A stretch of 64,000 nucleotides of DNA from Varroa destructor (GCF_002443255.2 NW_019211455.1:27974239-28038238); one strand, 5' to 3'; shown: positions 14,401 to 29,385, counted from the first letter of the stretch. Program-made: numbers and translations. Notes: a model not told the origin generated them from the sequence alone.

Positions 14401-17400
14401 ACATAGGAGAATATATTTATAGAACAAAGCCACTGAAAAGGCCCGCAGATTCATAAAATGGTGCAAAAAGCCGTTTCCAGTCATCCCAAAACCCCAACGC
14501 AGAAATTAGCGACGGCTATTGAAAGCAAAGCACCCGTTGCTAACGGGGTTGCTTATATTAGATAAACCCTAACGGCTAGTCTTTTGACGATTGTTTACAT
14601 TTTTCGGACATTTTGACTCTTTTAGAAGCCTTTTGTTTTGCAACGTTTGGCTATTTTTTAACCTAACTATATTTTTTTTATTATGCGTTCAACGGTAGTT
14701 AAATCGAACAAGCACATTTGCGTAGACTACTTCTGTCGATCCACACAATCTATTACATCCAAGGGCCTCTATCCTAATGACATCAAGTTCGTTCTAATTT
14801 TTGCCTAAACTTCAAGTAAATAAAGATATGCAATAAAGTTAGCCAGATCAAACTCAAGCAAGTTCCGCAAACGGAAAGTTCCTATGACGCATTTCAGTTT
14901 TGCCCAAGGAGGCAAAATGGTTTCTATTGGTTATGAAGGCATAAATAACTTTATGTTTCACCGGTGTCACAAAATTTGCTCCTCGGATGACTACATAAAA
15001 CTCACATGCGCCAACAATAACGCCAACAGATATCGGTTATTTCGTCTGTTCGTACCGCTTTTGTATCGCGCGTAGTTATAGACAATGTTGTACGACAATA
15101 CCAACTAACATAGGCTTTTTTAAGTGATGCCTGACACTCAAAATCAGCATGGGCTTTTACCTATGAGAAAATTACATCTCAAGTATATATCGCAATAGAA
15201 AGTAGCTAGGCTAACAAACGTAGCCCTACTTTCCCCCTTTCTAACGATTCTTTGCGCTGTCCATTTTCGGATAGTGGTAACTGCAGCGAAGAGCCGACAA
15301 CGAAAATTCATATATGTCGTTTGCCCTGACACCCAACGGCAGCTTGTAACGGATCTTTTTTTCCGCAGCCTGCGCGCCGTCAGGCACGCAGGAATTTTGG
15401 CAGAAGCCCAGAGCATTGCAAGAGGTGACAACTTTTCTAGAAAACTATGTTTGTCCAAGAACATCACGATAAAGGTCAAATCACCTGATTGTCCTTCGCA
15501 AACTCGTGGCTAACAGCCGAGCGAATTAGCGGTAAATAGGAGAACTAGAACCAGAGCTTTTTCGACATAAACTATCTCCAAGGTATATCGTAACCCGTTA
15601 CATACGTTGCCTTATAGAACAAAGAGACGTAAATGCAGACATTTCGTATAACAACCGAGTAATATCTACACACTACGAGGAGTCTAGACTTGCAAGAATG
15701 CACTGATCCGCTGCGAATCATACATTCTGATACATGAACAAATGATCCGCATCTTAACTAGAAATAGTTTTTTTTTTCAGAAAGGATAAGTTCTTGAAAA
15801 ACAAAAATGGCATAAACTTACTACTTTACAAGTTATTGTCAAGATAAAAACAATGCGAAACCCATAGTATGAGGTTAAATAAAGTGTTGTAGAAAATGTG
15901 CAGTCTACAGGCATGTAGCTGGGATCTGAATGATCGTTGATGGTTTGACATCGAGTCCACAAATATGGCTTTCTAAGACAAGCTGACTAAAGGCAAACTA
16001 CTAGTGGCAGTGGGCCACTCTCAGCAGTATGCGTTACCGCACCGTGTTAAATCATAGAAGCTGCAGCATGCGACGTCGCTAAGCGTATAAAAGGAGTTCT
16101 TTTTCGGTGTGTAAGATACTTCGGGACAACAAAAAAAACCTTACCTAAAAAAATGTAAAATTTACGCTTGTATATAGTAAGTGCAATATATCTTTAAATA
16201 TCTAATATAGAGAATAAATATATTTTTAAATGCATCCAATCTATGATTTAGTTTATTGCATCTAAAATGGAGGAAGTGAAGCAGCCTGCAGCTCGAATAC
16301 GTCTACCTATATAGGGCTTTTGTCATCCCGTCCTAAATCGTCACCTTTGACCTCATCGGAAAGTGGCCCTTCGAGAAAATGTTTCGTACAGGTTGCCCTA
16401 GGCAATCTATACGAACGTCACTCAATCCAAAAATATATCGTAGTCTTTCTAATTGAAGTTGATTGTCGCCTTAGTCCAAGGAAAAACATAACGTCATGGT
16501 CTTGCGAGTGCCTACACAAACATGATCCAGGGACGGGACAGGGGCGTAAAGAATGGAGGAAAAATGCCAGAAAAAGTACGATCTGAACCGAACTCAAACG
16601 TCAGAACAAGCTATTTGTGAACACAGCACGTGTAGATGGATATCATCCACGTTTACTATATCTAGTTCACTGAGTGAAACTACTAGAACAAACAGCGGAG
16701 AACGTTTCACTCGACGCAGCGTAGACAATGCCTTTATTCAACCGTTCGTTGTTGCTAGCTAGTCTAACGAGTATAGCTATTTGAAGACCGAATTCGCTAC
16801 GAAAAAAAGGGCATGTTTGTTTAGAGCGCCGATGCTCTTCGTATGCCCGTACCACTACGTGTATTAACAGCTAAACATGCTTCTATATTCGGTTTTTTTT
16901 TTCGAAATAATACGCGTAACAGTTGGAAAATTGGCGTTAGAATTTTTTCTTAGACCGAAATTCTCCAAATTGATCTATACGCGACTGGCTAATAGTAAAA
17001 GACAGAATGCTCGCGATTGTCGTCTTTCAAGTTAGTAGGGCGTACAGGTAGATCTCGGATACTGAGTGTAATAAAAGCTTACCTTGTCGTTGTTTCCCGA
17101 AAGAATAAGGATCATCATGGGAGAATGCTGCTCGATTAGCTTTCAAAAATAGACATTTTTTACAAACTAGCAGAACATTTGTTGGAACTCTGAGTATCGG
17201 ACTGTAAAATAGAATTTTCCCGAATCGACCGTTTACGTCAGATCTCCAATGTAATTGGTTATCATCAATTTCCTAATTTAATTTAATCTAGACCTGCTAT
17301 TACCTCTACGGTATATGCACTAGTCACAACAATATATGTAGCGAGCAGAATTAGATTCTGTGTGAGACTTGCATACAACGATAAATCTGAAGCTTGTTGC

Positions 17401-20400
17401 AACAGAACCTAAATAAAATTAGTTAATTAAAATGTGCTTAATTAAATTTAAAAAAAAAAAAAGCATATTCGCTGTAATCTGTCGGTCTGGGGTTTATTAA
17501 TAGTTTCAAAGTGGCTATTTAAAGATGTTCTATTTCGGGACTAAGTCCTTAAAAGCTAACTCTTGAAAAAAGTAAGTATATATTGTATATCGATTGAAAA
17601 TTACTTCACGAGTTAATGTTTAACGAATGCACCGGAGAGTACAAGGAAGTTAACTTTATAAGAAGTAAGAAAGTTTACGTTTCAGTAAAGATTTGGCAAT
17701 GCTCTAACCCACGTTGATGTCCCACAAAAAAAAAGAGACTAAAGCCTGATGAATTCAGGTCAAATATAATTTTCATCGAGTTGAAACAATAGGCAGTGCA
17801 TAGCCATGGCAATAGTTGACAATGCATAGCTCTGGAGTTTAACTTTTCACGTCTCCTTGAAGTGAGGCAAATCCTCTTAGGACAGCTGGTTCCTATCTAA
17901 ACTCTGAACTTATCTAATGGTGAGACAACGATTTCTAGAAAACTTTTGTGCAAAAATGTGTTTTAGAATACATTACGTTACAATACTATGCGAGGTACAG
18001 ATCAATAGTTAAGTTTAATCGCACCACAGCACCGTAAACGTAAGAAGTAGATTTTCTAAATGAGCTTCTGTTGGAGTGGTTCGCGATATTGATAGCACCC
18101 TCTATGAGATCATTTGGGCCCTCTGGTATACTATGAGGCAGCTTTCGACACGGACGCCATTGCTGCTGCCGCTTTTATTACAAACATTGGCGGCTAAGTA
18201 TGGCTTATGATGATAACTCGCTCTATATATACATGTATATAAATAGATATCGTACGTCGAACTGCAGTCTGCCGTTGATGGCCTCACCCAGAAAGGATCA
18301 ACAGTATTTTTTTTGCTAGAGACAGCCGACCGGGGCTGCAACGTGATGTCCTACATAGTCCTAAGTGTTTTTGCCCGCACGCAAGTCACTCACGGCTATA
18401 CTCACTCAGGACATTAGATTAGGGTTCTGACAAGTGAGGTTTGTACACTCATGTATGCAGTCATCGGCAGAGCCAACGTAAGAGCCCTTCAGCACTAGGG
18501 AACTCATTTAATGGCGTATAACGGATAACACCCTTTGCTGTTTAATTCTTACGAGCTGCCAGTGCTCGCTGCTTTTCAGCATAGGTGGCAAATAGGCAAA
18601 AAAGACTCGATGTCAGTGACTTGCCGATACAACGCCGCACGGCCCACATGATAATATATGTGCGTACAAAGTAGGAAAAAAAGATTACTCCTATTCAGCT
18701 TCACGACTTCAGCCGAGAAAGCCGGACATGTAAAGCGAAAAAACTGTAAAATATAGTGAGTCATAGATGTTGCTCTATCTCACACAAGTAACAATAAGCA
18801 TTCACAGAGTGAAGTTATTAATGGCGGGTGGCTTCATGGGTTGTTTAAAAATGTCTCAAGCTATCAGCACCGAATAGAGCTCCAATGAATCTCTGCGCTA
18901 TTTTGAGACCTGTAGGAACCGAAATGGAAGAATTAGTAAATATCTTACAGAGTCCGACTGTCGATGGAATCGTTACTGGAGTCGGAATCAGCAATCTGTA
19001 TTGCAAAGAAAGAGATACGTTGATCGCATATAAATTCTAATTAGAACATCAATATCTTTGTAGTGCAATCGGCATCAAAATGTAGAAATTTGATGGATGC
19101 CCTCAAGGTTTAATGTGAATTATTTTGAATAGGCTCCTTTCGGGGCAACCCAAGTTAATCCTATTGGTCCGGTCACCATAACGCCTTTTCCAACAGAAAA
19201 TAGGTTTAACTCATGATATTCCTACAAATAGTTATTTCATTCGTCCTAAAATTCACATTTCAACTAAAATTAAGGACGCTTTCGAAGCCCTTGACGACTC
19301 AGACAAGCACCCTATAAGGGACAGTGTATAACCTATGGAAAATTAAAAAAACACTTTCCTAGGTCCTATTAGCCAAGCGGTTCGTGCGTTTTTCAAACTA
19401 CACGGTCTCAGCAAGTGAGCCTAGGTGTTTTATCCCCTAAGAGGAAGCTTATTGAGGTAATATGAAATGTATTATAGATTTTCCAGACGAATTAGTAAAC
19501 TGTTTAGCCTCTCATCGTCTAACGGTAACAACAACAAAACGCGCTAGGCGGAAGGTTGAATGGGAAGTGGTCGCCATTCTTCGAGACTATCACAACATGG
19601 AAACAAAATCTGCTACACAATTCGTTTACATTTACGCAGATTGAAGGTCACATTAATTTAATTCAGCCCATGCCTCTTCTTCAGTGTGAACAGTACGATT
19701 TAACCGCAATGTCACTCCCCGCAGTTACGCTTGCTCACTTATAACTGCGTACGCATAGACGTATTGCCAGATAGTGCCAGGTAAATGATTCGAGTTGCTA
19801 CCGATGGTCGTACCTTTTTTCCTAAAAGGAAGACCTAATTTGTCTTCAGCTAGAAGAGTATTATGACTGTATTTAGCGGTAGAGAAGCACAAACAGAGAT
19901 ATGGTGTAACAACAAATATACGCTGCCCACTTCACTTTCAACTAAAAGACAGCTTCGCGGATTCAAGGTGGCGCATTTTTGCATTAAATAGAAAAATGAT
20001 TCCAATAGCACGTAAAACGTAACGACAGCAACAGCGGCGGCGGCGTCGTCGTGATGACTGTGATGCCTTAGTAGCGACTGCAATATCGAAATCATGATAG
20101 CCAGTATTTATTTAGTTTTCAACCATCTGTTCGATACCGGACGTAGAATTCGGAACGTGGAGAGACCCTGGGAACGGACATGGGTGTGCTAGCTTGTCCT
20201 GAATTGGGTTTGTAATAGCCGGCTGTACAATTTAAATAAACAAAAAACAGGCTCTGAAAGTGTACGGTGTAGTTCCTGCGACTAGCTGTTGGAAAGTGGG
20301 GTGGAATCGACGAAGAAAAGTAAGCTGGCTGCATTCAATGAAGTTCATCTCCAAAGGGGTTAGGTATTGAATTATGTAGGCCTTTTCTCGATTTCGTATG

Positions 20401-21200
20401 GAGATGCTAGGTTATTTATAGGTTCAAAAACAATTTGAGATACTATGAGCTGCATCAAAGCTATTGGCTGTATCATAAAGCACGTACATATGAGATACAT
20501 CAAAATAATAATAATAACAAGTCTGTTATTGAGAGAACAAGAGTGTAATTCATTGGCAATCACAGTTGGAAGTAAAATTACATTTTGCACAGAGAAAGCT
20601 TACTCTAAGTAGGTATTTACCAAAGGCAATTTATCAGAAGGCAGATTCAGTTATACGGTTTACAATGGAGTGGACAAAAAGTAAGCTTGGAAAACTGGAC
20701 CTGTTCAGGATATGGGTAGACAATGTAAAGCTATATTGAAATTAAATTTCTAGGTTAATTAACATAAACGCACAGCTGGGCAGCAACTGGACAGCTGTAA
20801 ATCCAAATGCTACGCAAGAAGACTGTGACAATTTACCAAATATGTATATATATTTTTTCTAGTTTTAAAAATTCAGCAATAATAGAGGCTACATAGGTTT
20901 ATCTAACAGCAGCAAATTCGGTCCGACATTATCAGACGATATTAGGAGACGCAAGCGAGGAGCAATTAGAGAAACGTTAATGGAAGCATGTTTACCTTTG
21001 TAAAGATTTTAATAGATTAGAAAATCATAGCAGTTGTCGGACGCAGGAAAACGTCTCTTTGTGGAAAGTAGAGCTGAACAAAAGAACTATACGCGCCTGA
21101 CATCTTTACTGAGAGAAACGCTTGAATAAAACATGCATTCTCCTAATGATTGAGTTAATAGTTAGATGGGCCGGCGTAAAACAACCATTTGTTAGGCGTA
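11500..21200. other. Intergenic or intronic stretch, no recognised gene
   Basis: AT-rich DNA without a recognisable coding segment. One short frame at 12804-12980 begins with a signal-peptide-like sequence (see findings). A TATAAAAGG string at 16086-16094 has no good initiator or open frame after it. A GCG/GTC trinucleotide cluster sits at about 20033-20053. The remaining open frames lack recognisable domains. Confidence 0.6.
20033..20053. repeat. Short (CGG)n(CGT)n trinucleotide cluster
   Basis: CGG units followed by CGT units, preceded by CAG/CAA-like triplets. It produces an alanine/aspartate-rich minus-strand frame that I treat as low complexity. Confidence 0.7.
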
Positions 21201-21227
21201 CGATGAACTTATTGTTTGCCCACCAAA

Positions 21228-21237
21228 TATATAAATA
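21228..21237 (+). promoter_or_regulatory. Possible TATA box (TATATAAATA)
   Basis: A TATATAAATA string is followed about 35 bp later by a TCATCA initiator-like site, then by an ATG at 21286 that opens a 36-codon frame. A strong donor-like CAA|GTAAGG lies at 21392/21393. The spacing TATA-initiator-ATG-donor resembles the 5' end of a short-leader arthropod gene. The encoded peptide matches nothing I know and no second exon was identified, so this is only a candidate. Confidence 0.22.
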
Positions 21238-21499
21238 CCCGGCTGAACATGGAATAGACTTTTCATCAACCATCAAAGTTGACATATGAAGTTCTTTATT
21301 TCGCTTTATAGTAATGGAATAATTAAAAACGCTATAACTAGATGGAATAAGCGGAGCATCGGTGGAATTCTACGATTCAGCATTTCCCACAAGTAAGGGG
21401 AGGGTCGTCCGTAGAGGCTGTTTTTTCGACGAAGATTATCTTTGGGATACTTATGAATGTGCGCAATAGAAACGATTATCATATTTTAAGACCCAAATG

Positions 21500-24150
21500 T
21501 TAGTTGCGTTTACTGCCCATTATTTGGTTTAGCAATCAGATGAGCCTAAACTTGATGAGTGAGCTGGCAGGCTTCTTTCCGCGCGCCGGTACTCTACAAA
21601 CAAATCTGAGAGTACGTTTGCCCTTGACATTTAACCCCCACCGGTAAGGAATAGGTAATACGCCACTTTACGATAGTTCACCTTAGGAGCAGTTTGCTAC
21701 TACGGTTTGCAATGAACGGGTTACGAAGTTAGTATCCCGCTGGGGTGTAAGTTCCATTGGCCATTCAGAATAGCTAAGTGTATTTCATATGGGCTAAGCA
21801 AGTTCAATGAAGAAATAAATAATGGGATAGATGCGTAGGAAACCCTTTCGACTAGTAGTGGCTGCGCAAAGGTGCAATCGCTTGAAGAACTGAAAAAACA
21901 AAATTCAATTTATTCCCCTTGAATGCATCCTTGGTGTCTGATACAATGATAACGCAGTCTTGGACGTAAAATTGAAAACATTCATTTAGATATATTCTTT
22001 CGTTGTTCTTTCCTTTAATGGAGTTCGCATATTCCTTGCATCATCTAAAAAAACTTCAGAGTACTTTCCGAAACTATGTCTGTTAAACAGTGAAGGCAGG
22101 TTGAAGGACGCAACAGTTGACATTAAATATCTAAATAGTATCCTAGGCTTATAGATTATGCCACAGGTTACCTCTGCAGAACTGACCTAGTTTATCTGTT
22201 TCGTGAAACTGTATAACTGATACAGTACGGGTTCATTCTGTTAAAAGTATGGGAATAAATCTACGGTTTTTCATTTCCACTACCCATTGTAGTCTCGTGT
22301 CGAGTTTACGGGTCCTTCCTCCATGTATATATACATGTATATATACGTGTATATACAACTTTGAATAAAGGTGTTTTTCACTAAACGAGTAAATATAATT
22401 AAGTAGAGGCTTTGAGATCTTGGCGTTATGTGTAGCTAATCTTGTATGCTATCTAGAGTCGATGCTGGTAATCGATGACAAAGCAATTTTTATCAAAAAA
22501 TACACATTTAGTTTTACCCTACACTTCTACGCATTTTGTTATTTCCCTTATTTTCATGTAATTACATCCACGTATTATAATCCAGTTACTTCTGCCACAC
22601 GCGAGAGCTATCTACAAAGACCTTTGCATATTGTAACGGATTAGCGGTCCTTGAAAGACCTCTGTACATTATAATTGCGATAAGTTTACACTATATTTAA
22701 TGCGTACCCTTAAAAATCCACAATTGGCAGCCTTGGGAACATTCGAGGTTGTACATATATCCTGCATCCTGCGGGTCACGGCAGCCTGTTAGGTCTACCC
22801 CACAGTACCATTATCCTCGCAAGATCCTTTTTTGCATACGATCGCTACTCTGTCTTAGCCTAATACGAAATATGATAAAGGGCTAAACAGAAACCCAAAC
22901 AGTTTGGAGAAGCATTGCATTTGACTAAATAACTACAATCAGGCAGGAAAATGAATATAGGAGAACAGTAAGGACAAAGGGAAAACATTCAGTGTTTATT
23001 CGATCTCACTGGAAAACTGGATCGGCGAAGTGGCAGCGAAAGACTTCTACATAATGCCGTGAAGAAGAGCAGTTTTGACTAGCTATGCCGTTTGCAGCCC
23101 ATTGAGATTTCGAGCGGTATCTGTTAGGTCCTAAGCCAACGGCAGAGCAGGAGCATTCACAACACTTTAGACCTCGAAGAAGGTGGAGCTTAGTTTCGGA
23201 GAACGTGCGTTTACAATTGACGACCTACTACTCACAAATCGCTACTGGTACGGAAAGCGGGCGATGCCCTCAGGTATAGTTCCCGGCAGAAAAATCTTAG
23301 AGCAGAAAGAAACACAGAGCGTTTCCATGTTTTGCTACTCTATCTAGAAAAGTAACTGCTTTCCTCAAGCTACTAGCTCGTGATTTTTTGTCATCTACCC
23401 TATCATTTTGCAGACGATACGTTCCGCGAATCGGTATGGTATAATATGAACCCACAAGAATAATGAACCCAGTTTAATGAAAGTGTAAGTACCCTGCGTG
23501 CTTTACTTCGATGCACAAATCCAAGTATTGATTTTGCTGATGAGCTGAACTTAATGACACAAGTGAGAATACTCTTAGGGGACGAACAAAGTTCAGAGCA
23601 GCTTTGTGTAGTCGATGGATATAGTCTGTTTGACTAGAAATGCTCATGCCTACGTTGTCTCTTGTTTGCGGCTGTTTAACTGGGTGGCTACAGCTCATAT
23701 ATGCACGGACACTTAGTTCACGACCATTAAAGTTGAAGGGTAAGACCGGCTAGAGGTTTCAAAATATGATAATTATCAGCAAATCGGTAGATAACCGTCT
23801 ATTTATTTCGGATATGTCAGTACATACAAATTGCGTTCTTTTCTTGAAATTGTGTCCAAAAGCAGTGCCTATTTAAGCGTTGTTTACTTAGGTCTAATAA
23901 TAGACCTGTCCTGGATTGAAGGTCGTGCGTGCACGTTAACCCGTTCTAAAAATATGAACTAATAAATATAGGCATAATTTTCTTTCGTCTTTTCGACCCT
24001 TGTAGAGCCTAATAAGTGAACCTCTTTCTCAAGCTAACGGTTGCCTGCAGCGGATAAGTGAAGCTAATTTAATCTCATGTCGCTCAATTCTTCTTATACG
24101 AATGTCAATTCCAACTCAACTTCACACCGGGCGTGCTTTCTGTGGCTTCA
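21500..24150. other. Intergenic or intronic stretch, no recognised gene
   Basis: No coding similarity seen. It holds an AT palindrome cluster at 22322-22356 and several open frames of 60-75 codons without recognisable motifs. Confidence 0.6.
22322..22356. repeat. Palindromic AT-rich repeat
   Basis: CATGTATATATACATG (22322-22337) is a perfect 16-bp palindrome. It is followed directly by a related TATATACGTGTATATA segment, giving a near-palindromic 35-bp block able to form a cruciform or act as a simple repeat. Confidence 0.75.
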
Positions 24151-25290
24151 TAAAAAATTGAGGAAGTCATCAGGTTTTCCGTTATCTAGCCAATGTCCGG
24201 GCTCTCCGCCGCGATCTCTGCAGTGACATCGCTTTGAGCTTGAAAACGGCGTCAGAAACAGCAGCAATATTGATAGTAACGCAGCAATGACAAAACACCA
24301 GCAGATACAGTACATAGTACATCGTGATCAACGATCTGCGATGAAAACATTGCATTATGTTATGCTAGGTCGCGACTGTTCGTGTCTTCATTATACGCGC
24401 TAAGGTTTAACCTTAGGTAGCCAAAGTGGCGACGTCTGCACAGCAGAGGGAAAAGCTTTGCGCCGTAGCCCGAGTAGGTAAAGCCTTGCCATGAGACCCA
24501 ATTAAACGAGACACTCGGTTATCAAGAACCGGCGTATTTCTGTCCTTCTCTCTCTTTTTTGTCTCTCGCATTTGTCCGGACAGCTTAATTATCCGCCTTT
24601 ATTTGCGCTGTCTGCACGGTAAGCGCCCGGCATCAGCTCTCTCTGCCTCATCAGAGACCCTCTGCCCATGTGCAGCTAATCGCGTGTATGCAACATTGTT
24701 GGCGTGCGTGATTTAAGCAAGCGATTTTGGCGTCAGGAGATAACCAGTCCGGCCACCTTTTCACTCTGCCGCTGTGAGTGTGAAGTGGAAGCTTCAGCTG
24801 TGGCCCTTAAACCGTGGTCACAACGATAGCGCCATCGTCGCCGCTGACTGACAAAGCAGCGCTTGTGATTTTGCCTGTAATGGTGTTTGCAGCACTAGAA
24901 ACAGTTGGGGTAGCGAAAGGAAGATTGCACTATCCATCGACTTTTCGGGTTTGTGTTACGTACGCTGGCTGGCAAAACTATCCCTAGGAATGGAAGCATA
25001 TTGCGCTCTCAGCAACTGGTCTCTTACTCCGATAAATAGCACAGTAATCGCACGTCCTTCACGAACGAGATGAGCGAAAAACAGACAGAAATAGTTAATA
25101 TATAACATAAGCAGCTATTAGATAATAGACAATTTTCGAAGTTCAGAAAACGTACGATATCGTTGAATTCGACAAGCAAGGTTGTCGCCATGTAACTATG
25201 GCCACGACAGCCGGCACCGTTCCTCTGTCAGCGACGGGAATGGCGGCGGCATGATGGCATTTTGCACCTTAAATAGACCAGTCGGTAGAC
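24150..25290. other. GC-richer island without long open frames
   Basis: About 1.1 kb that is visibly richer in G+C and CpG than its surroundings but has no open frame of 60 codons on either strand. It contains CT-rich runs, a pyrimidine tract ending in CAG just before 24584, a GTAAGC donor-like site at 24619, and near 25200 a short CpG-rich ATG frame of 18 codons. Candidate roles are a promoter or 5' untranslated exon, an enhancer, or a noncoding RNA. None can be chosen from sequence alone. Confidence 0.4.
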
Positions 25291-25299
25291 TCTTTGAGA

Positions 25300-28240
25300 G
25301 TTTGCAAGAACTCGTTTTTTAAAAACTAGTTGTAATAGGTCTAGACTTGAGCGTGCGAAAAATATCTAGGACATTACGCAACTAACTATATGTGTCTACA
25401 TATCGTCTTTGAGATCGTTAGTACGATATAGCTTATACTGGTACATAAAATGGTACCTATATAGAATTTCCTTTAAAGGAGCTAATGCTGCTAGCAAACA
25501 GAGATGTGAGTTGCTGCACGTATGCAGGATGGCATCTATAGGAAAAATTTATTGTTAATGGAATATACATATAGATATGTGTGCTAGCAGGTCAAATACT
25601 TATTACCATAGTATGCCGACATTTTTATATATATTTATATATAGAAATGGGCTTGACTATTCAAGTATGTACGCAGTTTAACTACACGCTCAAGTTCGGA
25701 CTCGTTTTTTAACAGTGGGGCGAGAATTACTTGACTTTGTTATCATATGCGTAAGCATGCACTGGGCTGTGTAAATATAATAAAACGTTACCGTAGAATT
25801 CTAAATTATGCAACGTGTGTAGGCATTCGAGACAGCATCAATTAAGCGGTATTCTTCAACCTCCACTAAGCAGAAATGTATCGGAAAAAAGTCCATTGTC
25901 CGAAATAGCTATTGTTGCTTGATGAAGTAATCGACTGCCTTCCATTCAACCAGCTCCAGGTCAATCCCTGGCATGTCCGTCTCCTTATCTTTCCACTTTT
26001 GTCTGTGAGAAGTTTAGTCGTTGTGGACGTGGCCGCTAGATCTGGGCTTCCTTTTTCTTCGACCTTTAAGATAAGACTCCCTTCCACATTCTCCTTTCAA
26101 ACATGTGCAAAATGGATTACGCAGAAGAGGGTCCTGGGGCGGGTCACAGCGTCAGCGTCAGCTTCGGGCCTCCAGGCTTCAACAATACAACGCTACGCAT
26201 CCTACAACTTTGCTTGTTCGTAAACTCTGTTGGGACGTTGGAGTTTCAGGCTGTTCGTCGACCGATCGCTGGACGCCAATGGCATTCCTGACCTCGTTTT
26301 ATGTAATCTCCTCCTTTACCGCCATTTTTGTCACAATTTACGTCAGTGTCTTTGAGCGACCAGTATTCCGTTAAATCCTATATATCGGCCTATATACTGG
26401 TTACCCAGACGCGTGACTTAAGCATTCAGAGCATATTCTTAGTCAGTAAAAGTGAACTGCGCCGCTTTAGGCTCGTGCAAGGAACAAGACATAGGGCCCG
26501 AGGTAAGGATAGCGCGAAAGGAAACTGTAAAATACTTGGCCTTAATATAATCTCTGACAATGTCATTCGGTCGCGGCAATAAATCTGCAAAGACAATAAG
26601 ACATCGACCGGCTGGCCTCCGTCGATTTAACTCAAGTATCTGATAATTTCGGCCATTATGAGCACCAAAATATAAACGTGACAATCGGAACATACGATTA
26701 TATCAAAATAAGCATGGATCTACAACTTGCAACGTGGGACCACCGAATTACAGGCTATAGATCACAGATGTGTTTGCATAAGGTGTTGATAGCACTGGTG
26801 ACCCTGATAGCGCGTAATGGCCTTTAGCAAAATAGGGTAGGGCCAGCGCCCAGCTAAAATAGTTCGGTGGAACACGGTTTGCGCAGCATGATGAATGTGG
26901 CCATCAATAGGAAAAAATCCTTTACGCTTTCCAAATATTACTTTTATTATTTTCATAAATTACAAAATCACGGAGTAAACGTAAAAACATTTAAGTCTAT
27001 CAACAATGGAAGAGCAGACTTTCAGTCTTCGACAACCTTAGCCGTTTTCTAAGCTTTTCAGTCACAAACGTGGGATATTTCCTTTCAAAAAAAAGGCTTC
27101 CGTCTGCCCCGTTACTTCCGACGCTCAAACCCTTTCTAACGTTAAAACTAAGAGTAAATACATTTCATTTGAATAGAAATAAATTAACTTCGACTACCCT
27201 GATCGGCACATAATTTACTGCTGAAGACGACGTTCCAACTCAAAATAAGCTTATATCTGCGAGCTATCTGATTCTGACCTGGTCATGCAAGTCACAAATC
27301 ATAATGTTAGCTACGCTAGCCCCTACTACTATCAGCCGCAAAGGCTAGCGCTTTAATGGAGCCACCTCAATTGGTTGCGCTCGAGTGCTTTGTCATAATT
27401 AGACGATTTCCCCCTCTCGTACGCCCAAAAGTATTGCTATTCTATTATTGGTTGATAACAACCCTTCGTCTACACAACTTTGGTATAAGGTTAAGTTCTT
27501 GCATTACTTTTTTGACGTTAATTATTTGCCATTTTCGTCGTACACGCGACGGGTGTGTATCAGTTGATAAATAGCTGATAGCTGACGAATACAGTCTTCG
27601 CCGGTAAAAAAGCGGCAAATCCTACGAGACGGTTGTTAAAAGTCTACCAGTCTGATACCTTGACGATCAACGCCTCCATTTTCTTCAAGTCTTCAAGAGA
27701 ATCCAAAACTCCGCGTATACGTAGGACCGATGATAGCGCTTCACTGAACAGACTCTGTTGGTGTCGCTTAAACGCAATAATGTGTAGCGCAAACCGTAGC
27801 CCCTTATAATTATTTGATTATTAGTTTTGGGGTAATATTACCCTAACATTTCTATTCGTCCAATCACGTAGTTCGACATAAAATCGTACTGGAACTTTGT
27901 CAAAGATCGATAAACGACGACAGTGCTTGTAAAGGACGCAAGGCCTACGAAAGGCAAAAGCGGTTATTCCTAATTTCCCTCCAGCAGAACAGGTAAACCA
28001 AATGTTCCAAATACGAGCCAAAAAAAAACCAAATACGAACGCGCTCTCTTTCTGGCCTAGTGCACTAAATACTGTCACAGTCACTTTCATCTGTCGTTCC
28101 TCTTCCGTCAGTCAAACTCGGTTCTATTTGGCGAATAATATTTTAGCAAAATAAACAAAGTCTATAGCATTGTGTATGTAACCTATCATGACATCACTGA
28201 GAACATAGCCTCATACAAAAGCCACGCAAATACACAAAGC
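25300..28240. other. Intergenic or intronic stretch, no recognised gene
   Basis: The block 25870-26380 is open in several frames on both strands at once, which reflects moderate GC and few stop codons rather than a clear gene. None of the translations resembles a family I know. The rest is AT-rich and unremarkable. Confidence 0.55.
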
Positions 28241-28244
28241 ATAC

Positions 28245-28470
28245 GAACTCACGCGTTCCGCTAGCAGACCCAGCAGGAACTGCGCCAACGACTAGAGCAT
28301 GGTATTGGCAAGCTTCAACGTTCGCCATCGGCCTCCCGATGCCGTCGCTGCCCCTGCCGCCTTTGCCGCTACTTCTCCGTGTCTGGTCATCGTCTCAGCG
28401 GTGGAGGAGAACAACTGCAGCAACGGTCACGGCAGTCACAGCCGAAGCTTGCCTAAATAGTTTACGGCAA
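28245..28470. other. GC-richer patch with a 53-codon open frame
   Basis: A short GC-rich patch with an ATG frame on the plus strand from 28299 to 28460 (53 residues, alanine/proline-rich in the first half, then Asn/Gly/Ser/His-rich). A second frame is also open across it. There is no recognised domain. It could be a coding exon, a CpG-rich regulatory patch or chance. Confidence 0.3.
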
Positions 28471-29354
28471 TCTATTTGTAGACGGGAGTTAAGCCATCAA
28501 CACTGCCGGTAATGAGCCAAAACTGCAGACAAACAGTCGAAGCATGCATGTATATACTACATTACCCCTAAGAAGAGAGCGGTTCTGTCAAATGGAAGGA
28601 GTGCCGAATGAGTGACGAAGAGATGGATATAAACAGGATGAAGTAGTGACGAGTAGGAAAAGGTGTACATACTCGAACTGAGAAACACTGAACGACAACG
28701 AACATTTGCGAGAGGCAGATGCAGTCGCTGACGTTGGAGCCTACAGACCAGTATAGCGATTGGTGAGTTGCAAGCGTTCTGTGTTGATGGGCACAAGTTT
28801 AGGGACGAAGTAGACAGTGACAACGGCTAGATGTTAACATGTTAATGTCACTGCTCTACTGCAGCACGGCTACGATTTTTCAAAATCCAAGCACCTCTCT
28901 GTTGAAGCAAGCTGATCTGAGATTGAGACATTGACGATCAATTGTGTTGCGTCAGAAAGCACCACTGTTCCATTCATACCAAAAGTAGTTCGACTATCTG
29001 GGAAGCGCCACGGAAAATTATGTAGCATAAGGCGTTCGATGAATACGGACGGCCAAGCCGCAAGTTGACGATGGCGGCCTGGATGACGGAGTGGGTTTAC
29101 AATTTAAGAAACTACTCCTGGGCCGCCGCAGATTTTTCATGGTTAATTTTACAAGATATTATAGATACTTATGGTTTTATAAATAGCATCATGTGGGACA
29201 TATTTATCATTTAGGATTATGATTTACGACTCACCCATCCTTTTCAACAGACTTATGACTATGTTCTGGATAATCAATGGCATTTCCATAAATTAGAGTT
29301 ACTAATGTCTTGCGATTAGTTGTCTTTATATTGGAAAATAATATCAGGATACTA

Positions 29355-29381
<27 letters not shown>
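29355..29381. repeat. (AT)n microsatellite
   Basis: About 27 bp of uninterrupted alternating A and T. Confidence 0.95.
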
Positions 29382-29385
<4 letters not shown>
